A stretch of DNA of 64,000 nucleotides from Clostridia bacterium (GTDB taxonomy: Bacteria > Bacillota > Peptococcia > DRI-13 > UBA5745), in NCBI GenBank assembly GCA_018436095.1, contig JAHDMJ010000012.1, positions 1-64,000 on the forward strand. Direction: 5' to 3'. The translations under genes and the position numbers were made by a program. The notes beneath the pieces are model-generated. The model was not told the DNA's origin and ran no database searches. It worked only from the letters and a program-made list of their open reading frames with translations. Of this stretch, positions 45,042-53,749 are shown piece by piece; the stretch's first letter is position 1, and each line of letters begins with the position of its first letter.

Positions 45042-46074
45042 CGGCTAATGCCTCCTTTAATGCTGCCGTCAGCCGCTGGTTTTCCTGCCGGGTTTTGATG
45101 CCGGTGCGAAAATAGCCGGCCTCAAGGCCCGGAAAATTGTGGCAGCGCCGGATCAAAATGCCTCGTTTGAGCATTCGTTCATAAAGCTGGGGCAGGCTGC
45201 GAAAAAGCAGGAAATTGGCGTCGCTGGGAAAGACCTGAATATTGAGGGCCTGCAACTCTCCTACAAGGTATTGGCGTTCTTCTTCCGTCAGCAGGCGGCT
45301 GGCTGCCACCCAGCCCCGGCAGGTGAGGGCGGCGGAACCGGCGGCCTGAGCCGGGCCGGAAACGCTCCAGCTCTGGCCGAAGCCTTCAATCTGCCGCAGA
45401 ACCTGGCGGTTGGCGGAAAGCATATAGCCCAGCCGCAGGCCGGCCATAGCGTAAATTTTCGTAAAGGCTTTGAGGATCACCAGGTAAGGATTGGAGGGCA
45501 GCAAGGATTTTATAGACTTGCCCCGGGTAAAATCCAAAAAGCACTCATCCAGAACAAATAAAATCTGATTTTCCCGGCATTTTTCGGCGATGTTTTTTAA
45601 AAGCTCAAAGTCAATGAGCCGTCCCGTGGGGTTGTTGGGGTTGCACAAAAAGACTATGTCCAGCTCCGGAGTCAGTTCCTGCAAAATCCGGGGAGTTAGC
45701 TGAAAGCCTTCATTTTCCTCAAGCCGGTGGTAAACCACCTTGCCTCCTGATTGAATTACGGCTTTTTCATATTCCGAAAACGTAGGGGCGCAGACCAGGG
45801 CTTTTTGGGGCTTTAAAGCCAGGCAAAGCCGGACGATAAGGTCGGCGGCGCCATTGCCGCAGAGAATATAGTCCCTGTCGATATCCTCATATTCGGCCAA
45901 GTCCTGGCAGAGCTTCCGGCAGTAAGGGTCCGGATAATGGGCAAACTCATCCACCCGGGCCCGCAGGGCTTCCTTTACCGGTTCCGGCATGCCCAGGGGA
46001 TTTAGGTTGGCGGAATAGTCCAGTTCGATTTTTTGATGGGAAAAAATATCGCCGCCATGCTCGTAACGCAACAT
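45034..46074 (-). CDS. cobD: Threonine-phosphate decarboxylase (aminotransferase fold)
   Basis: A 346-residue PLP enzyme. It resembles histidinol-phosphate aminotransferase but opens HGGDIFSHQKIELDYSANLNPLG, the CobD signature. The PLP lysine is in KAFTKIYAMAGLRLGYM, and the cofactor is also held by CNPNNPTGRL and FVLDECFLDF. It makes (R)-1-aminopropan-2-ol phosphate for the lower arm. Coupled to cbiP; 77 bp after cbiB. Confidence 0.9.
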   Translation of the reverse strand: MLRYEHGGDIFSHQKIELDYSANLNPLGMPEPVKEALRARVDEFAHYPDPYCRKLCQDLAEYEDIDRDYILCGNGAADLIVRLCLALKPQKALVCAPTFSEYEKAVIQSGGKVVYHRLEENEGFQLTPRILQELTPELDIVFLCNPNNPTGRLIDFELLKNIAEKCRENQILFVLDECFLDFTRGKSIKSLLPSNPYLVILKAFTKIYAMAGLRLGYMLSANRQVLRQIEGFGQSWSVSGPAQAAGSAALTCRGWVAASRLLTEEERQYLVGELQALNIQVFPSDANFLLFRSLPQLYERMLKRGILIRRCHNFPGLEAGYFRTGIKTRQENQRLTAALKEALADE

Positions 46075-46151
46075 AAACGCTCACATCCATGATCATAGTT
46101 TTAATAGGGAAGATGCAGAATCTAAGGCAAGACTTGGGATTCCGCAGAGAT

Positions 46152-47162
46152 TCAAAAAAGAATGAAGCCGGCCCTGACCAACAGGGCCAGGCCCAGCATC
46201 AGCCAGGCCGTACCGTATAGCAAACGGTTGGCCCGGACAATATCTGCCGGCTCAATGGCCCGCAGGTTGTCGCCGATGGTGGGTTTTTCGTAAAGCTGGC
46301 CAAAATAGTAAGCATTACCTGCCAATTGCAGCCCTAAAGCCCCGGCGCAGGCAGCCTCCGTATGGGCGGAGTTGGGGCTGGCGTGATTTTTGCGGTCCCG
46401 CAGGAAAATGCGCCAGGCGTTTTTGCCGTCAAAACCAAGAAGAAAAGCGCTTAAAATCATGAGAAAACCGGCCAGGCGGGCAGGAATAAAATTGGCGAAA
46501 TCGTCAAGCTTGGCGGCAATGCGGCCAAAGTAGAGGTAGCGCTGGTTTTTGTAGCCCAGCATGGAATCCATGGTATTGATAGCTTTATATACGCAGCCCA
46601 AAGGGGCTCCCCCCAGCATGATGTAAAACAAAGGCGCCAGGCTGCCGTCGGCGGTGTTTTCCGCCACAGTCTCCACAGCCGCCCGGGCTACGCCGGCTTC
46701 GTCCAGGGAAGCCGTATCCCGGCCCACGATCATGGAGACGGCGTGTCTTGCCCCGGTCAAATCCTTTGCCGCCAAAGCGTCATAAACCTTCATGCTTTCT
46801 TGTTTCAGGCTGCGGGTTGCCAGCAGCTGCCAGCAAATCAGGCTTTCCAAAAGAAGGCCGGCCCAGGGCCGGAGGCGGTAGAGGCCGCCCAGAAGCAGAG
46901 CCGGCAAACCGCCGCAGATCAGCACCACCAGAAGGACCAGTATACCGCCGCCCCAAAGCTCCCCCCGGGATGAGCGGGGCAAAGCCCGGCGCAGCAGCCT
47001 TTCCAGATACCCGATCAGGCCGCCGATTCCCCGAATCAGATGAGGCAGGGAGCGGGGGTCCCCCAAAAGCATGTCCAGAATAAAACCAAAGAGCAGGGCG
47101 GCTGTGGGCAGGAGCAGGAAAATCATTAGGGGATTGGTGCCATAAGGCGTCAAATCAGGCAT
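46152..47162 (-). CDS. cbiB: Adenosylcobinamide-phosphate synthase
   Basis: A 336-residue integral membrane protein that attaches aminopropanol (phosphate) to cobyric acid. FILDMLLGDPRSLPHLIRGIG, AVETVAENTADGSLAPLFY, NTMDSMLGYKNQRY and SPNSAHTEAACAGALGLQL are the conserved family blocks. About five hydrophobic helices are present. GAGGGA lies before the ATG; 12 bp after cbiA. Confidence 0.93.
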   Translation of the reverse strand: MPDLTPYGTNPLMIFLLLPTAALLFGFILDMLLGDPRSLPHLIRGIGGLIGYLERLLRRALPRSSRGELWGGGILVLLVVLICGGLPALLLGGLYRLRPWAGLLLESLICWQLLATRSLKQESMKVYDALAAKDLTGARHAVSMIVGRDTASLDEAGVARAAVETVAENTADGSLAPLFYIMLGGAPLGCVYKAINTMDSMLGYKNQRYLYFGRIAAKLDDFANFIPARLAGFLMILSAFLLGFDGKNAWRIFLRDRKNHASPNSAHTEAACAGALGLQLAGNAYYFGQLYEKPTIGDNLRAIEPADIVRANRLLYGTAWLMLGLALLVRAGFILF

Positions 47163-47174
47163 GATTGGATCCCT

Positions 47175-48593
47175 CTATCGGCCTGCGGCGTAATGGCCGG
47201 CGGCCTCGACAAAGCGCTTGGCTATACCAGGATTGGCATAGAAATAGAGATGGGGAAAACCGGCGTAGAAGGTTTCCGTAGCATGGACGCAGGGCCAGGC
47301 TTTGGCGCTGCCGGCCTTGGCCGCCTGAAAGCCGGCGCCGGGATTGTCGCTGTCCCAATAATGGAACTCGTGGGCCCTGACACTTTCCCCGGCCGCCAAA
47401 AGCAGGTTGTCGGCAGCGGCGGTAAGTGTGATATAGCCGAAGCGCTGCAAGGAGCCGGTTTTAAAAGCGCTGCCGGCAATGACCGCCGCCATGGGCTGGC
47501 CGTCCAATTGCTCATGCAGGTACATGAAGCCGCCGCATTCGGCAATGGTAGGCAAACCGGATTGAATCTGCCGGCGCAGGTGGCTCAGCAACTCTGTATT
47601 GGCGGATAAAGCCTGGCTATGAAGCTCCGGGTAGCCGCCGCAAAGATAAAGTCCGCTGCTGCCGGCGGGCAAGGCTTTATCCCGCAAAGGGCTGAAATAG
47701 GCAATGTCGCAGCCCATAGCCTGCAAAAGCTCGATGTTTTCGGCATAAATGAAGCAAAAGGCCTCATCACTGGCCACGGCAATCCGGGGGCGGGCCTGTG
47801 CATCCGGCTTGGGGCTATTTAAGCTGCTTGGGCTGCTCGGACTGCTTTGTCTGCTCGGACTGCTTTGTCGGCTCAACCCGGCTGATTCTTCATTGCTGCG
47901 GACGTCCGGAGCAGTCGCTGCCAGCCGGAGAATACCGTCAATATCCAAAGTCTCGGCGGCCAGAGCCGCCAGTTTATCCAGTTTAGCCCGGATATCGGGA
48001 ATCTCAGCGGCAGTGATCAGACCAAGATGGCGGCTTTCAATGGCTAATTCCGGCCGGTGGGGCAGATAGCCCAGGGGAATCAGGTCAAAGGAAGCAATAC
48101 TTTCGCTGAGGGCTTTATACATAGGGCCGGATATGCCGTTAAAAATAACGCCTTTGATCCGGGAGTTGGCAAAGTATTCGGTAAAGCCTTTCAGGAGGGC
48201 GCAGACGGAATTGCCCATGCCTTTAGCATTAACCACCAGAATGACCGGGGTCTCCGTAATAGAGGCCACCTCAAAAGTACTGGCCCGGTGGGTCAAGCCA
48301 ATACCGTCGTAATAGCCCATAACACCTTCAATAATGCTGATATCCCCGCCGGCGCCGGCAGTTAGCAGCTGCCGCAGCAGGTTTTCTTCGCAAAAAAAGG
48401 GATCCAGGTTATGGGAGGTAATACCGATGGCCTCCCGGTGAAACATGGGATCAATATAGTCGGGGCCGCATTTGAAGGCGCCCACGCTTAGCTGCCTGGC
48501 TTTCAACGCCGCCAGCAGAGCACAGGTTACCGTTGTTTTGCCGCAGCCGCTATGGGTGCCGGCCACCAATACCCGGGGAACTGTTTTAAGCAT
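47175..48593 (-). CDS. cbiA: Cobyrinate a,c-diamide synthase, with Ser-rich linker repeat
   Basis: About 472 residues. The ATP-binding half opens VLVAGTHSGCGKTT, the amidotransferase half has YLCGGYPELH and the nucleophile in AECGGFMYLHEQ. It amidates the a and c side chains. Between the halves, SRQSSPSRQSSPSSPSSLNS is encoded by 18 bp units (47833-47868 plus flanks), in a region that is short in most homologues. Start at 48593 has AGGAG upstream and overlaps the cbiET stop by 8 nt. Ends TAG. Confidence 0.95.
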   Translation of the reverse strand: MLKTVPRVLVAGTHSGCGKTTVTCALLAALKARQLSVGAFKCGPDYIDPMFHREAIGITSHNLDPFFCEENLLRQLLTAGAGGDISIIEGVMGYYDGIGLTHRASTFEVASITETPVILVVNAKGMGNSVCALLKGFTEYFANSRIKGVIFNGISGPMYKALSESIASFDLIPLGYLPHRPELAIESRHLGLITAAEIPDIRAKLDKLAALAAETLDIDGILRLAATAPDVRSNEESAGLSRQSSPSRQSSPSSPSSLNSPKPDAQARPRIAVASDEAFCFIYAENIELLQAMGCDIAYFSPLRDKALPAGSSGLYLCGGYPELHSQALSANTELLSHLRRQIQSGLPTIAECGGFMYLHEQLDGQPMAAVIAGSAFKTGSLQRFGYITLTAAADNLLLAAGESVRAHEFHYWDSDNPGAGFQAAKAGSAKAWPCVHATETFYAGFPHLYFYANPGIAKRFVEAAGHYAAGR

Positions 48594-49881
48594 GGCTGTC
48601 ACTCCTTTTGCCGCCGGCACTGATGATAAAAATGGGGTTTTGGGCCATCATCATATGCAGCTCCGCTACTTTATTGGCTTTTGCTACGCTGACCTGGATC
48701 ACCTCTATGGCCGGCAAGCCTAAAGCCGTGAGAAACTCCAGGGAGGAGGCCAGGTTTTCCAGGGCAATAGCATTGATGACAATCCGCACCCGGGGATTTC
48801 TGGCGGTCACGTATTCCAGAATTTCTTTCATGTGGCCGCCGGAGCCGCCGATAAAAACCACATCGGCGGCAGGCAGCTTTTCCAAGGCTTCCAATGTAGC
48901 CAAAGCTGCGGGAGCCTGGCCTAAAACCGGCGTTACATTGCCTACGTGAAAACGGCGGCAGTTTTCTTCAATTAAAGCGATGGCTTCACCCTTTTGCTCT
49001 ATGGCAAATATCTGGCCGCCATAAGCGGCTAAAGCCATTTCTACGGTCACCGAGCCGGTACCGGCGCCGATATCATAGCAAATATCGCCGGGAGAGACAG
49101 CCAGCTTAGCCAGGGTTACCGCCCGGACTTCGGCCTTAGTCATAGGGATATCTCCCCGGAAAAACTCTTCGTCGGCAATACCCGTTCTGACCCGGCTGTC
49201 AAAATCCTCGTTGATAATCAACAAGACAGCCAAAGAGGCCCTCGAACTCTCCGCTAAAGCTGCCGCCGTGGTTTTCGTGATTTGCTCATTTTCGTAGTCC
49301 AGGTTTTCGCCAATATAAACGGGGAGAGAGCCGTAGCCTGCCTTGACCAGGGTTTGCCCGATTTCCGGCAGGTTATTGCCGGTGAGGCAAAAGGTTTTGC
49401 GGTGGCGGCGAACCTGGCCGGCAATATCGCCGGCGGCGCCGTGGAGGCTAAGCAAAGCCGCATCCTGCCAGGACATTTTCAGCTTGGCAAAAAAACTGGC
49501 CAGGGAAGAAAGGCCGGGAATGAAATGAACCTCCATCCGGTGGCCCGGCTGCTGCCCGGCTCTTTCCCGGTTGCTTATTTCCCGGCTGCTTATTTCCCGG
49601 CTGTTTGCTTCCTGCAAAGCCTCGTTAATGCCGGCGGCGGCGCTGAAAAACCCTACATCTCCGGATACGGGCACCGCAAAGCGGCTGTGGCTGCTTTCTT
49701 TGATAACCTGGGCCACTTTATCCGGCTGATAAACGGGATATACGGTTTTGCCCAAATAGGCGAAAGGCTCTACCATACGGGCAGCGCCGATCAATACTTC
49801 CGCCTCTTGAAGGTGGGCTAAAGCCCGGCCGCTGACCTGGGCCGGATTAGGGCCGGTGCCGATAATAAATACCTGTTTCAT
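48586..49881 (-). CDS. cbiET: Fused cobalt-precorrin C5- and C15-methyltransferase/decarboxylase
   Basis: A 431-residue fusion like CobL. Residues ~1-215 are the CbiE tetrapyrrole methylase (IIGTGPNPAQVSGRALAHL, LPVYIGENLDYENEQI); ~230-420 are CbiT, a Rossmann methyltransferase that also decarboxylates the acetate at C12 (CYDIGAGTGSVTVEMAL). In the CbiE part, a loop holds NSREISSREISNRERAG, encoded by three 15 bp repeats (49566-49610). ATGA overlap with cbiJ. Confidence 0.94.
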   Translation of the reverse strand: MKQVFIIGTGPNPAQVSGRALAHLQEAEVLIGAARMVEPFAYLGKTVYPVYQPDKVAQVIKESSHSRFAVPVSGDVGFFSAAAGINEALQEANSREISSREISNRERAGQQPGHRMEVHFIPGLSSLASFFAKLKMSWQDAALLSLHGAAGDIAGQVRRHRKTFCLTGNNLPEIGQTLVKAGYGSLPVYIGENLDYENEQITKTTAAALAESSRASLAVLLIINEDFDSRVRTGIADEEFFRGDIPMTKAEVRAVTLAKLAVSPGDICYDIGAGTGSVTVEMALAAYGGQIFAIEQKGEAIALIEENCRRFHVGNVTPVLGQAPAALATLEALEKLPAADVVFIGGSGGHMKEILEYVTARNPRVRIVINAIALENLASSLEFLTALGLPAIEVIQVSVAKANKVAELHMMMAQNPIFIISAGGKRSDSHA

Positions 49882-50687
49882 CCTGTTTCCTCGATCCTGG
49901 CCATAACTTCAGATAAGCTGCAGCCTTCTTCTTCGCCGGGGCGGGACCATAAAAGTATCTCCATACCTAAGGCCTGGGCAGCCGCCACTTTTTCCTGAAA
50001 GCCGCCGCTGGGCCCGGATTCCTTCGTCACCAAAATAGCGGCCTGGGTTTCCCGGAACATGGCCCGGTTGAGCTCCTCGGAAAAGGGGCCCTGCATGCAG
50101 ATAAGGTGCTTAGCGGGATAGCCAAGGCGCAGACAACCTTCTAAGCTATCCAGAGCAGGCAGGATGCGAAGGTAGAGGCGCCGGTCAAAATTTTCAACAC
50201 CGGTAAGGGCGGCGGCTTCTTTTGCTCCTAAAGCGATAAAAGCTTTCTCCTCCCTTTGATTGAGATGAGCAATAATTTCTTCCAGGGCGCCGTAGCAGCG
50301 GCAGCCTGCCAGGGCCGTATCGGCTTTTTGCCGCAGGACCCTGACATAGGCGGCGTAAGCATTGGAAGCATTGGAAACGGAAGCCCCGGAAGTATCGTTT
50401 TCTTCAGCTTGAGCCTCGCGGCAAGCCTCCCGGATATTGCAGCTCACTTCTGTAGCGTAGGGGTGGGTGGCGTCAATGACCAACCGGGGCCTTTCCCGGC
50501 GGATCAACTGAACCATAGCGGCTTTGTCCAGCCTCTGGGCCAGAATCTGCAGGTTGGCGCCGGGGGTAATCTGCTCCTCGCCATAGGCTGAGGCTACGCA
50601 AACCGTAGCTTCAATACCTTTTTGCCGCAAAAAATCACAAAGCTGCCGGCCCTCGGTAGTGCCGCCAAAAAGCAAAATGCTAGTCAT
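49878..50687 (-). CDS. cbiJ: Cobalt-precorrin-6A reductase
   Basis: A 269-residue reductase of the CobK/CbiJ family: LLFGGTTEGRQLCDFLRQKGI at the nucleotide-binding start and LVIDATHPYATEVSCNIREAC are diagnostic, with LVTKESGPSGGFQEKVAAA at the end. It reduces the C18-C19 bond with NAD(P)H. A short insert (EENDTSGASVSNASN), with a 9 bp slip repeat GCATTGGAA, interrupts the region after CREAQA. Overlaps cbiH by 8 nt. Confidence 0.93.
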   Translation of the reverse strand: MTSILLFGGTTEGRQLCDFLRQKGIEATVCVASAYGEEQITPGANLQILAQRLDKAAMVQLIRRERPRLVIDATHPYATEVSCNIREACREAQAEENDTSGASVSNASNAYAAYVRVLRQKADTALAGCRCYGALEEIIAHLNQREEKAFIALGAKEAAALTGVENFDRRLYLRILPALDSLEGCLRLGYPAKHLICMQGPFSEELNRAMFRETQAAILVTKESGPSGGFQEKVAAAQALGMEILLWSRPGEEEGCSLSEVMARIEETG

Positions 50688-51423
50688 GAAAATATCCCCT
50701 GGGCGTCACCATTTTGCCGCCAATTTCCCTGGTGCGGGAGTTGCCGATAAAAACGGTAGTAAACATATCTACCTTTGTATTGCGAAGCTGGGCCAGGCTG
50801 GTGACGAAAGCCTCCTCGCCGGGACGGCCGATATTTTTTACGTAACCGCAAACCGTATCCGGCGCTTTTTGCTGCAGCAGAATATCGCAGGCTTTTTGCA
50901 GATAATCGTGACGTTTTATGCTGCCGGGATTATAAATGCAAAGAACAAAATCTCCGGTGGCGGCGGCAGCCAGACGTTTTTCGATAAGCTCCCAGGGCGT
51001 CAGCAGATCGCTTAAACTGATGGTAACAAAGTCGTGGGACAGGGGGGCCCCCAATAAAGCGCCGCCGCTGGCGGCAGCAGTGATACCGGGAATCACAATG
51101 ATTTCCACAGCCTTCTCGCCGGGGGCTGCCGTCTCAGACAACTCATAGATCAGGCTGGCCATGCCGTAGATGCCGCTGTCGCCGCTGCATACCACGGCTA
51201 CGGTGAAACCGGCGGCGGCCTGGGCCAAGGCTTCTTTGCAGCGCTCCACCTCGCCCATCATCGGTGTATCCATATAAGTTTTCGATGGATAGAGGGGCTT
51301 TACCAGATCCACATAGCCGGAATAGCCCACGATTACCTCTGCCGCCTCCAAAGCCTGACGACAGGCGTAAGTCATGTTTTCGGGATTTCCCGGCCCGAAA
51401 CCGGTAACAAAAAGCTTGCCCAT
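50680..51423 (-). CDS. cbiH: Cobalt-factor III C17-methyltransferase
   Basis: A 247-residue tetrapyrrole methylase that contracts the ring by methylating C17. VTGFGPGNPENMTYACRQALEAAEVIVGYSGYVDLV is the specific opening, VVCSGDSGIYGMASLIYEL the SAM-binding region, and VIPGITAAASGGALLGAPLSHDFVTISLSDL the conserved core. 9 bp after cbiG. Confidence 0.95.
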   Translation of the reverse strand: MGKLFVTGFGPGNPENMTYACRQALEAAEVIVGYSGYVDLVKPLYPSKTYMDTPMMGEVERCKEALAQAAAGFTVAVVCSGDSGIYGMASLIYELSETAAPGEKAVEIIVIPGITAAASGGALLGAPLSHDFVTISLSDLLTPWELIEKRLAAAATGDFVLCIYNPGSIKRHDYLQKACDILLQQKAPDTVCGYVKNIGRPGEEAFVTSLAQLRNTKVDMFTTVFIGNSRTREIGGKMVTPRGYFHD

Positions 51424-51432
51424 AAAACCCTC

Positions 51433-52746
51433 CTAAGGAAATATTACGGTGAAATCTTGTTCATAAACAGCTACGGTAACGCCGTTCAAAGATGTTTTAG
51501 GAATCAGCAGCCTGCCTGTAGCATTGCCTTCCAAGCTATCCCGGCCTTCCGCAAAACGCCTGGCCCCCAAAAGGGCGCTGCGTTCGCAGACGTTATCGAC
51601 GCCGGTGACCTCTTTGACGTAAGCCGAAGGCGTGAAATCCCCGGGAGCTTGGGCCAGTTGATCCGCAGAAAAAAAGACCAGGGGCAGCTCCATTGCCGCC
51701 GCAAAATCCAGCAGCCCTTTCTCATCGCTTTTTAAATCGATGGAACTGATCAGCCGCAGACGCCGGGGGGAAAGATTATGCTGTTGTAAAACGGTAAATA
51801 CCGCCTCCCTGATTTGGGCTTCTGAGACGCCCCGGCGGCAGCCGCAGCCCAGAACCAGGTTTTTGGGCTGCAGGTGTAAAGTGAAAGGAAAAAGGGGGCT
51901 TTCCGGAGAATCCACTGAAGCCGCGGTTTCCGGGGGGCCCGGGATATACGGTGTATCCGGGGTATCGAAGGACTCGGGATTTTCCGGGGCAGCCTCAGCC
52001 TCAGCCTCGACGGCGGAAGCAATACGGATACCGGCCTCCGGCCTGGCTGGGCTGCCGGAGCAGCTTTGGTTGCCAGAGCCGCTTTGGTTGCCGGAAGAAG
52101 AGGAAAAATCCTCTAGACCGGCAGGCAGCGGGCCTTTAACCGGGTATTGGCTGATGAAACCCACCGGCCGGCCGGCCAGCAGGCTGCCGGAAATCTCTTT
52201 GATGGCCTGAGGATTGACAATATGCAGTCCGGCCTTTATTGCCCAGCTATCAACGGCAAAGACCTGATTAATATCGGTGGCGGTGGTGATCACCGGCTGG
52301 GCGCCGATGAGACCGGCTATTGCCAGGGTGAGCTCGTTGGCGCCGCCGATATGGCCCGACAGAAGGGAGATGACAAAGCGGCCTTTTTCGTCCAAAACCA
52401 GCACGGCAGGATCCCGGGTCTTATCTTTGACATAAGGTGCAATGCTCCTGACGGCGATGCCGCAGGCGCCGATAAAAATCAAGGCCTGGCTTTGGGGCCA
52501 TAGCTCCTTTACCAGCTCTTTCAGGCTGGTAAAGCTAATAAGGCTGTGGGCAGGCGTCAGACCGGCAGAAGGTGTAAAGGCGCCGATGCTTTGATCCCCG
52601 GCGGTCCCTGTCTTCTCTTGAGTTGCGTAGCCGGTAATATTGCAGCCTGAACCGCCGGGCGGATTTTCCCTTAAGCCGGCTATCAGCTTTTGAGCCAATT
52701 GCCGGCCCTGGCCGGTAAAGGCGATGACAGCCATGGTCTCTTTCAT
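51433..52746 (-). CDS. cbiG: Cobalt-precorrin 5A hydrolase with a long linker insert
   Basis: About 437 residues. CbiG opens the lactone ring of cobalt-precorrin-5A, releasing acetaldehyde. The N-terminal part (IFIGACGIAVRSIAPYVKDK, LLSGHIGGANELT) and C-terminal part (LVLGCGCRRGVSEAQIREAV, YVKEVTGVDNVCERSALL) are intact. Between them lie ~85 extra residues rich in Ser, Gly, Glu and Pro, encoded by 51890-52112, including two 18 bp repeats (52055-52090, GNQSGS). ATG at 52746 has AGGAAGG upstream; a longer frame would overlap cbiF. Confidence 0.93.
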   Translation of the reverse strand: MKETMAVIAFTGQGRQLAQKLIAGLRENPPGGSGCNITGYATQEKTGTAGDQSIGAFTPSAGLTPAHSLISFTSLKELVKELWPQSQALIFIGACGIAVRSIAPYVKDKTRDPAVLVLDEKGRFVISLLSGHIGGANELTLAIAGLIGAQPVITTATDINQVFAVDSWAIKAGLHIVNPQAIKEISGSLLAGRPVGFISQYPVKGPLPAGLEDFSSSSGNQSGSGNQSCSGSPARPEAGIRIASAVEAEAEAAPENPESFDTPDTPYIPGPPETAASVDSPESPLFPFTLHLQPKNLVLGCGCRRGVSEAQIREAVFTVLQQHNLSPRRLRLISSIDLKSDEKGLLDFAAAMELPLVFFSADQLAQAPGDFTPSAYVKEVTGVDNVCERSALLGARRFAEGRDSLEGNATGRLLIPKTSLNGVTVAVYEQDFTVIFP

Positions 52747-52768
52747 AGAAGCCTTCCTATTCGTTGCT

Positions 52769-53524
52769 TTACTCTTTGGCTTGCCGGAAACCGGTAGTGA
52801 AATCGGCGGCATAAAGCCGGGAAAGCTCATAATCGTCGCCTAAAAACTCGCCCACCAGAATCAAAGCCGTATTGGTAATGCCGTGAGCTGAGGCCATTGC
52901 CGCCAAAGTGCCCACAGTACCCCGCAGCACCAGCTCCTCGGGCCAGGTGGCCTTGTAGACGATGGCTGCCGGCGTATCCTGACGGTAGCCTCCTTGAATC
53001 AGCTCCCGGCTCAGCTCTTCCAGCAGGGAAGTGCTCAAAAAGATAACCATAGTAGCCCCGTGGGCGGCAAAGGAAGCGATGCTTTCCTTGGCGGGCACAG
53101 GGGTCCGGCCGGCCATGCGGGTGATGATTACGCTTTGGGAAATGCCCGGCAGAGTGTATTCGGCCTGGAGGGCTGCCGCAGCGCCACAGAAGCTGGACAC
53201 GCCGGGACAGCTTTCATAAGAGATGCCTAAGGCCCTCAGCCTGTCCATCTGCTCCCGGATAGCGCCGTAGAGGCAGGGGTCGCCGGTATGAAGCCGGACA
53301 ATGGTTTTGCCTTGGCCATGGGCCTCGGTGATGGCTGCGATGACTTCATCCAAAGTCATTTCGGCGCTGTTGTATACCCGGCAATCCTCTTTGGCGTAGT
53401 CCAGCAAAGCGGGATTAACCAAGGAACCGGCATAGATGATGACATCCGCCTGTTCCAGAAGGTTTTTGCCCCGTAAGGTAATCAAGTCCGGCGCTCCCGG
53501 CCCGGCTCCCACAAAATATAGCAT
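52769..53524 (-). CDS. cbiF: Cobalt-precorrin-4 C11-methyltransferase
   Basis: A 251-residue tetrapyrrole methylase. FVGAGPGAPDLITLRGKNLLEQADVIIYAGSLVNPALL is diagnostic of CbiF/CobM; VRLHTGDPCLYGAIREQMDRL is the SAM site and VPAKESIASFAAHGATMVIFLS conserved. It is separated from cbiD by 225 bp carrying two cloverleaf structures. Confidence 0.95.
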   Translation of the reverse strand: MLYFVGAGPGAPDLITLRGKNLLEQADVIIYAGSLVNPALLDYAKEDCRVYNSAEMTLDEVIAAITEAHGQGKTIVRLHTGDPCLYGAIREQMDRLRALGISYESCPGVSSFCGAAAALQAEYTLPGISQSVIITRMAGRTPVPAKESIASFAAHGATMVIFLSTSLLEELSRELIQGGYRQDTPAAIVYKATWPEELVLRGTVGTLAAMASAHGITNTALILVGEFLGDDYELSRLYAADFTTGFRQAKE

Positions 53525-53580
53525 AATTCAGCCTCCAGTATTATTGTAGATATGATTGATTCTATGACGATCTTTGTCAG

Positions 53581-53745
53581 ATATATACTAATCCGCAATT
53601 AAAACTTTCGTTTTAATTTGCCGCAAAAGTGCGGCAGTGGGCAAAGCCCACGCAGATCAGTATATATGCCATTCTGCCTGCGCCCCTTGCGCAGCGGCAA
53701 TCAAAGATTGCCGGATTAAAATAGGGAATATTTTAATCGCAGAAT
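53581..53745. other. Two adjacent four-way-junction (cloverleaf) inverted-repeat elements
   Basis: Element I (53581-53667): a closing stem ATATATACTaATC / GATcAGTATATAT, 12 of 13 paired, encloses three hairpins, at 53595-53621 (AATTAAAAC-tttc-GTTTTAATT, with one bulge), 53620-53635 (GCCGCA-aaag-TGCGGC) and 53637-53651 (GTGGGC-aaa-GCCCAC). Element II (53671-53745): closing stem ATTCTGC / GCAGAAT (53671-53677, 53739-53745) encloses three hairpins with no unpaired base at the junction: 53678-53694 (CTGCGC-ccctt-GCGCAG), 53695-53713 (CGGCAATC-aaa-GATTGCCG) and 53714-53738 (GATTAAAATA-gggaa-TATTTTAATC). The order of arms (AT-rich, CGG-type, GC-rich) is reversed in II, so they are inverted relatives. 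It lies between cbiF and cbiD. Confidence 0.85.
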
Positions 53746-53749
53746 AGTA

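Noticed and set aside
53671-53745. 75 nt cloverleaf as a tRNA gene
   Set aside because: Size fits, but there is no T-loop GGTTCGAATCC-type sequence, no D-loop GG, no 7 nt anticodon loop, and the arms are hairpins with 3-5 nt loops.
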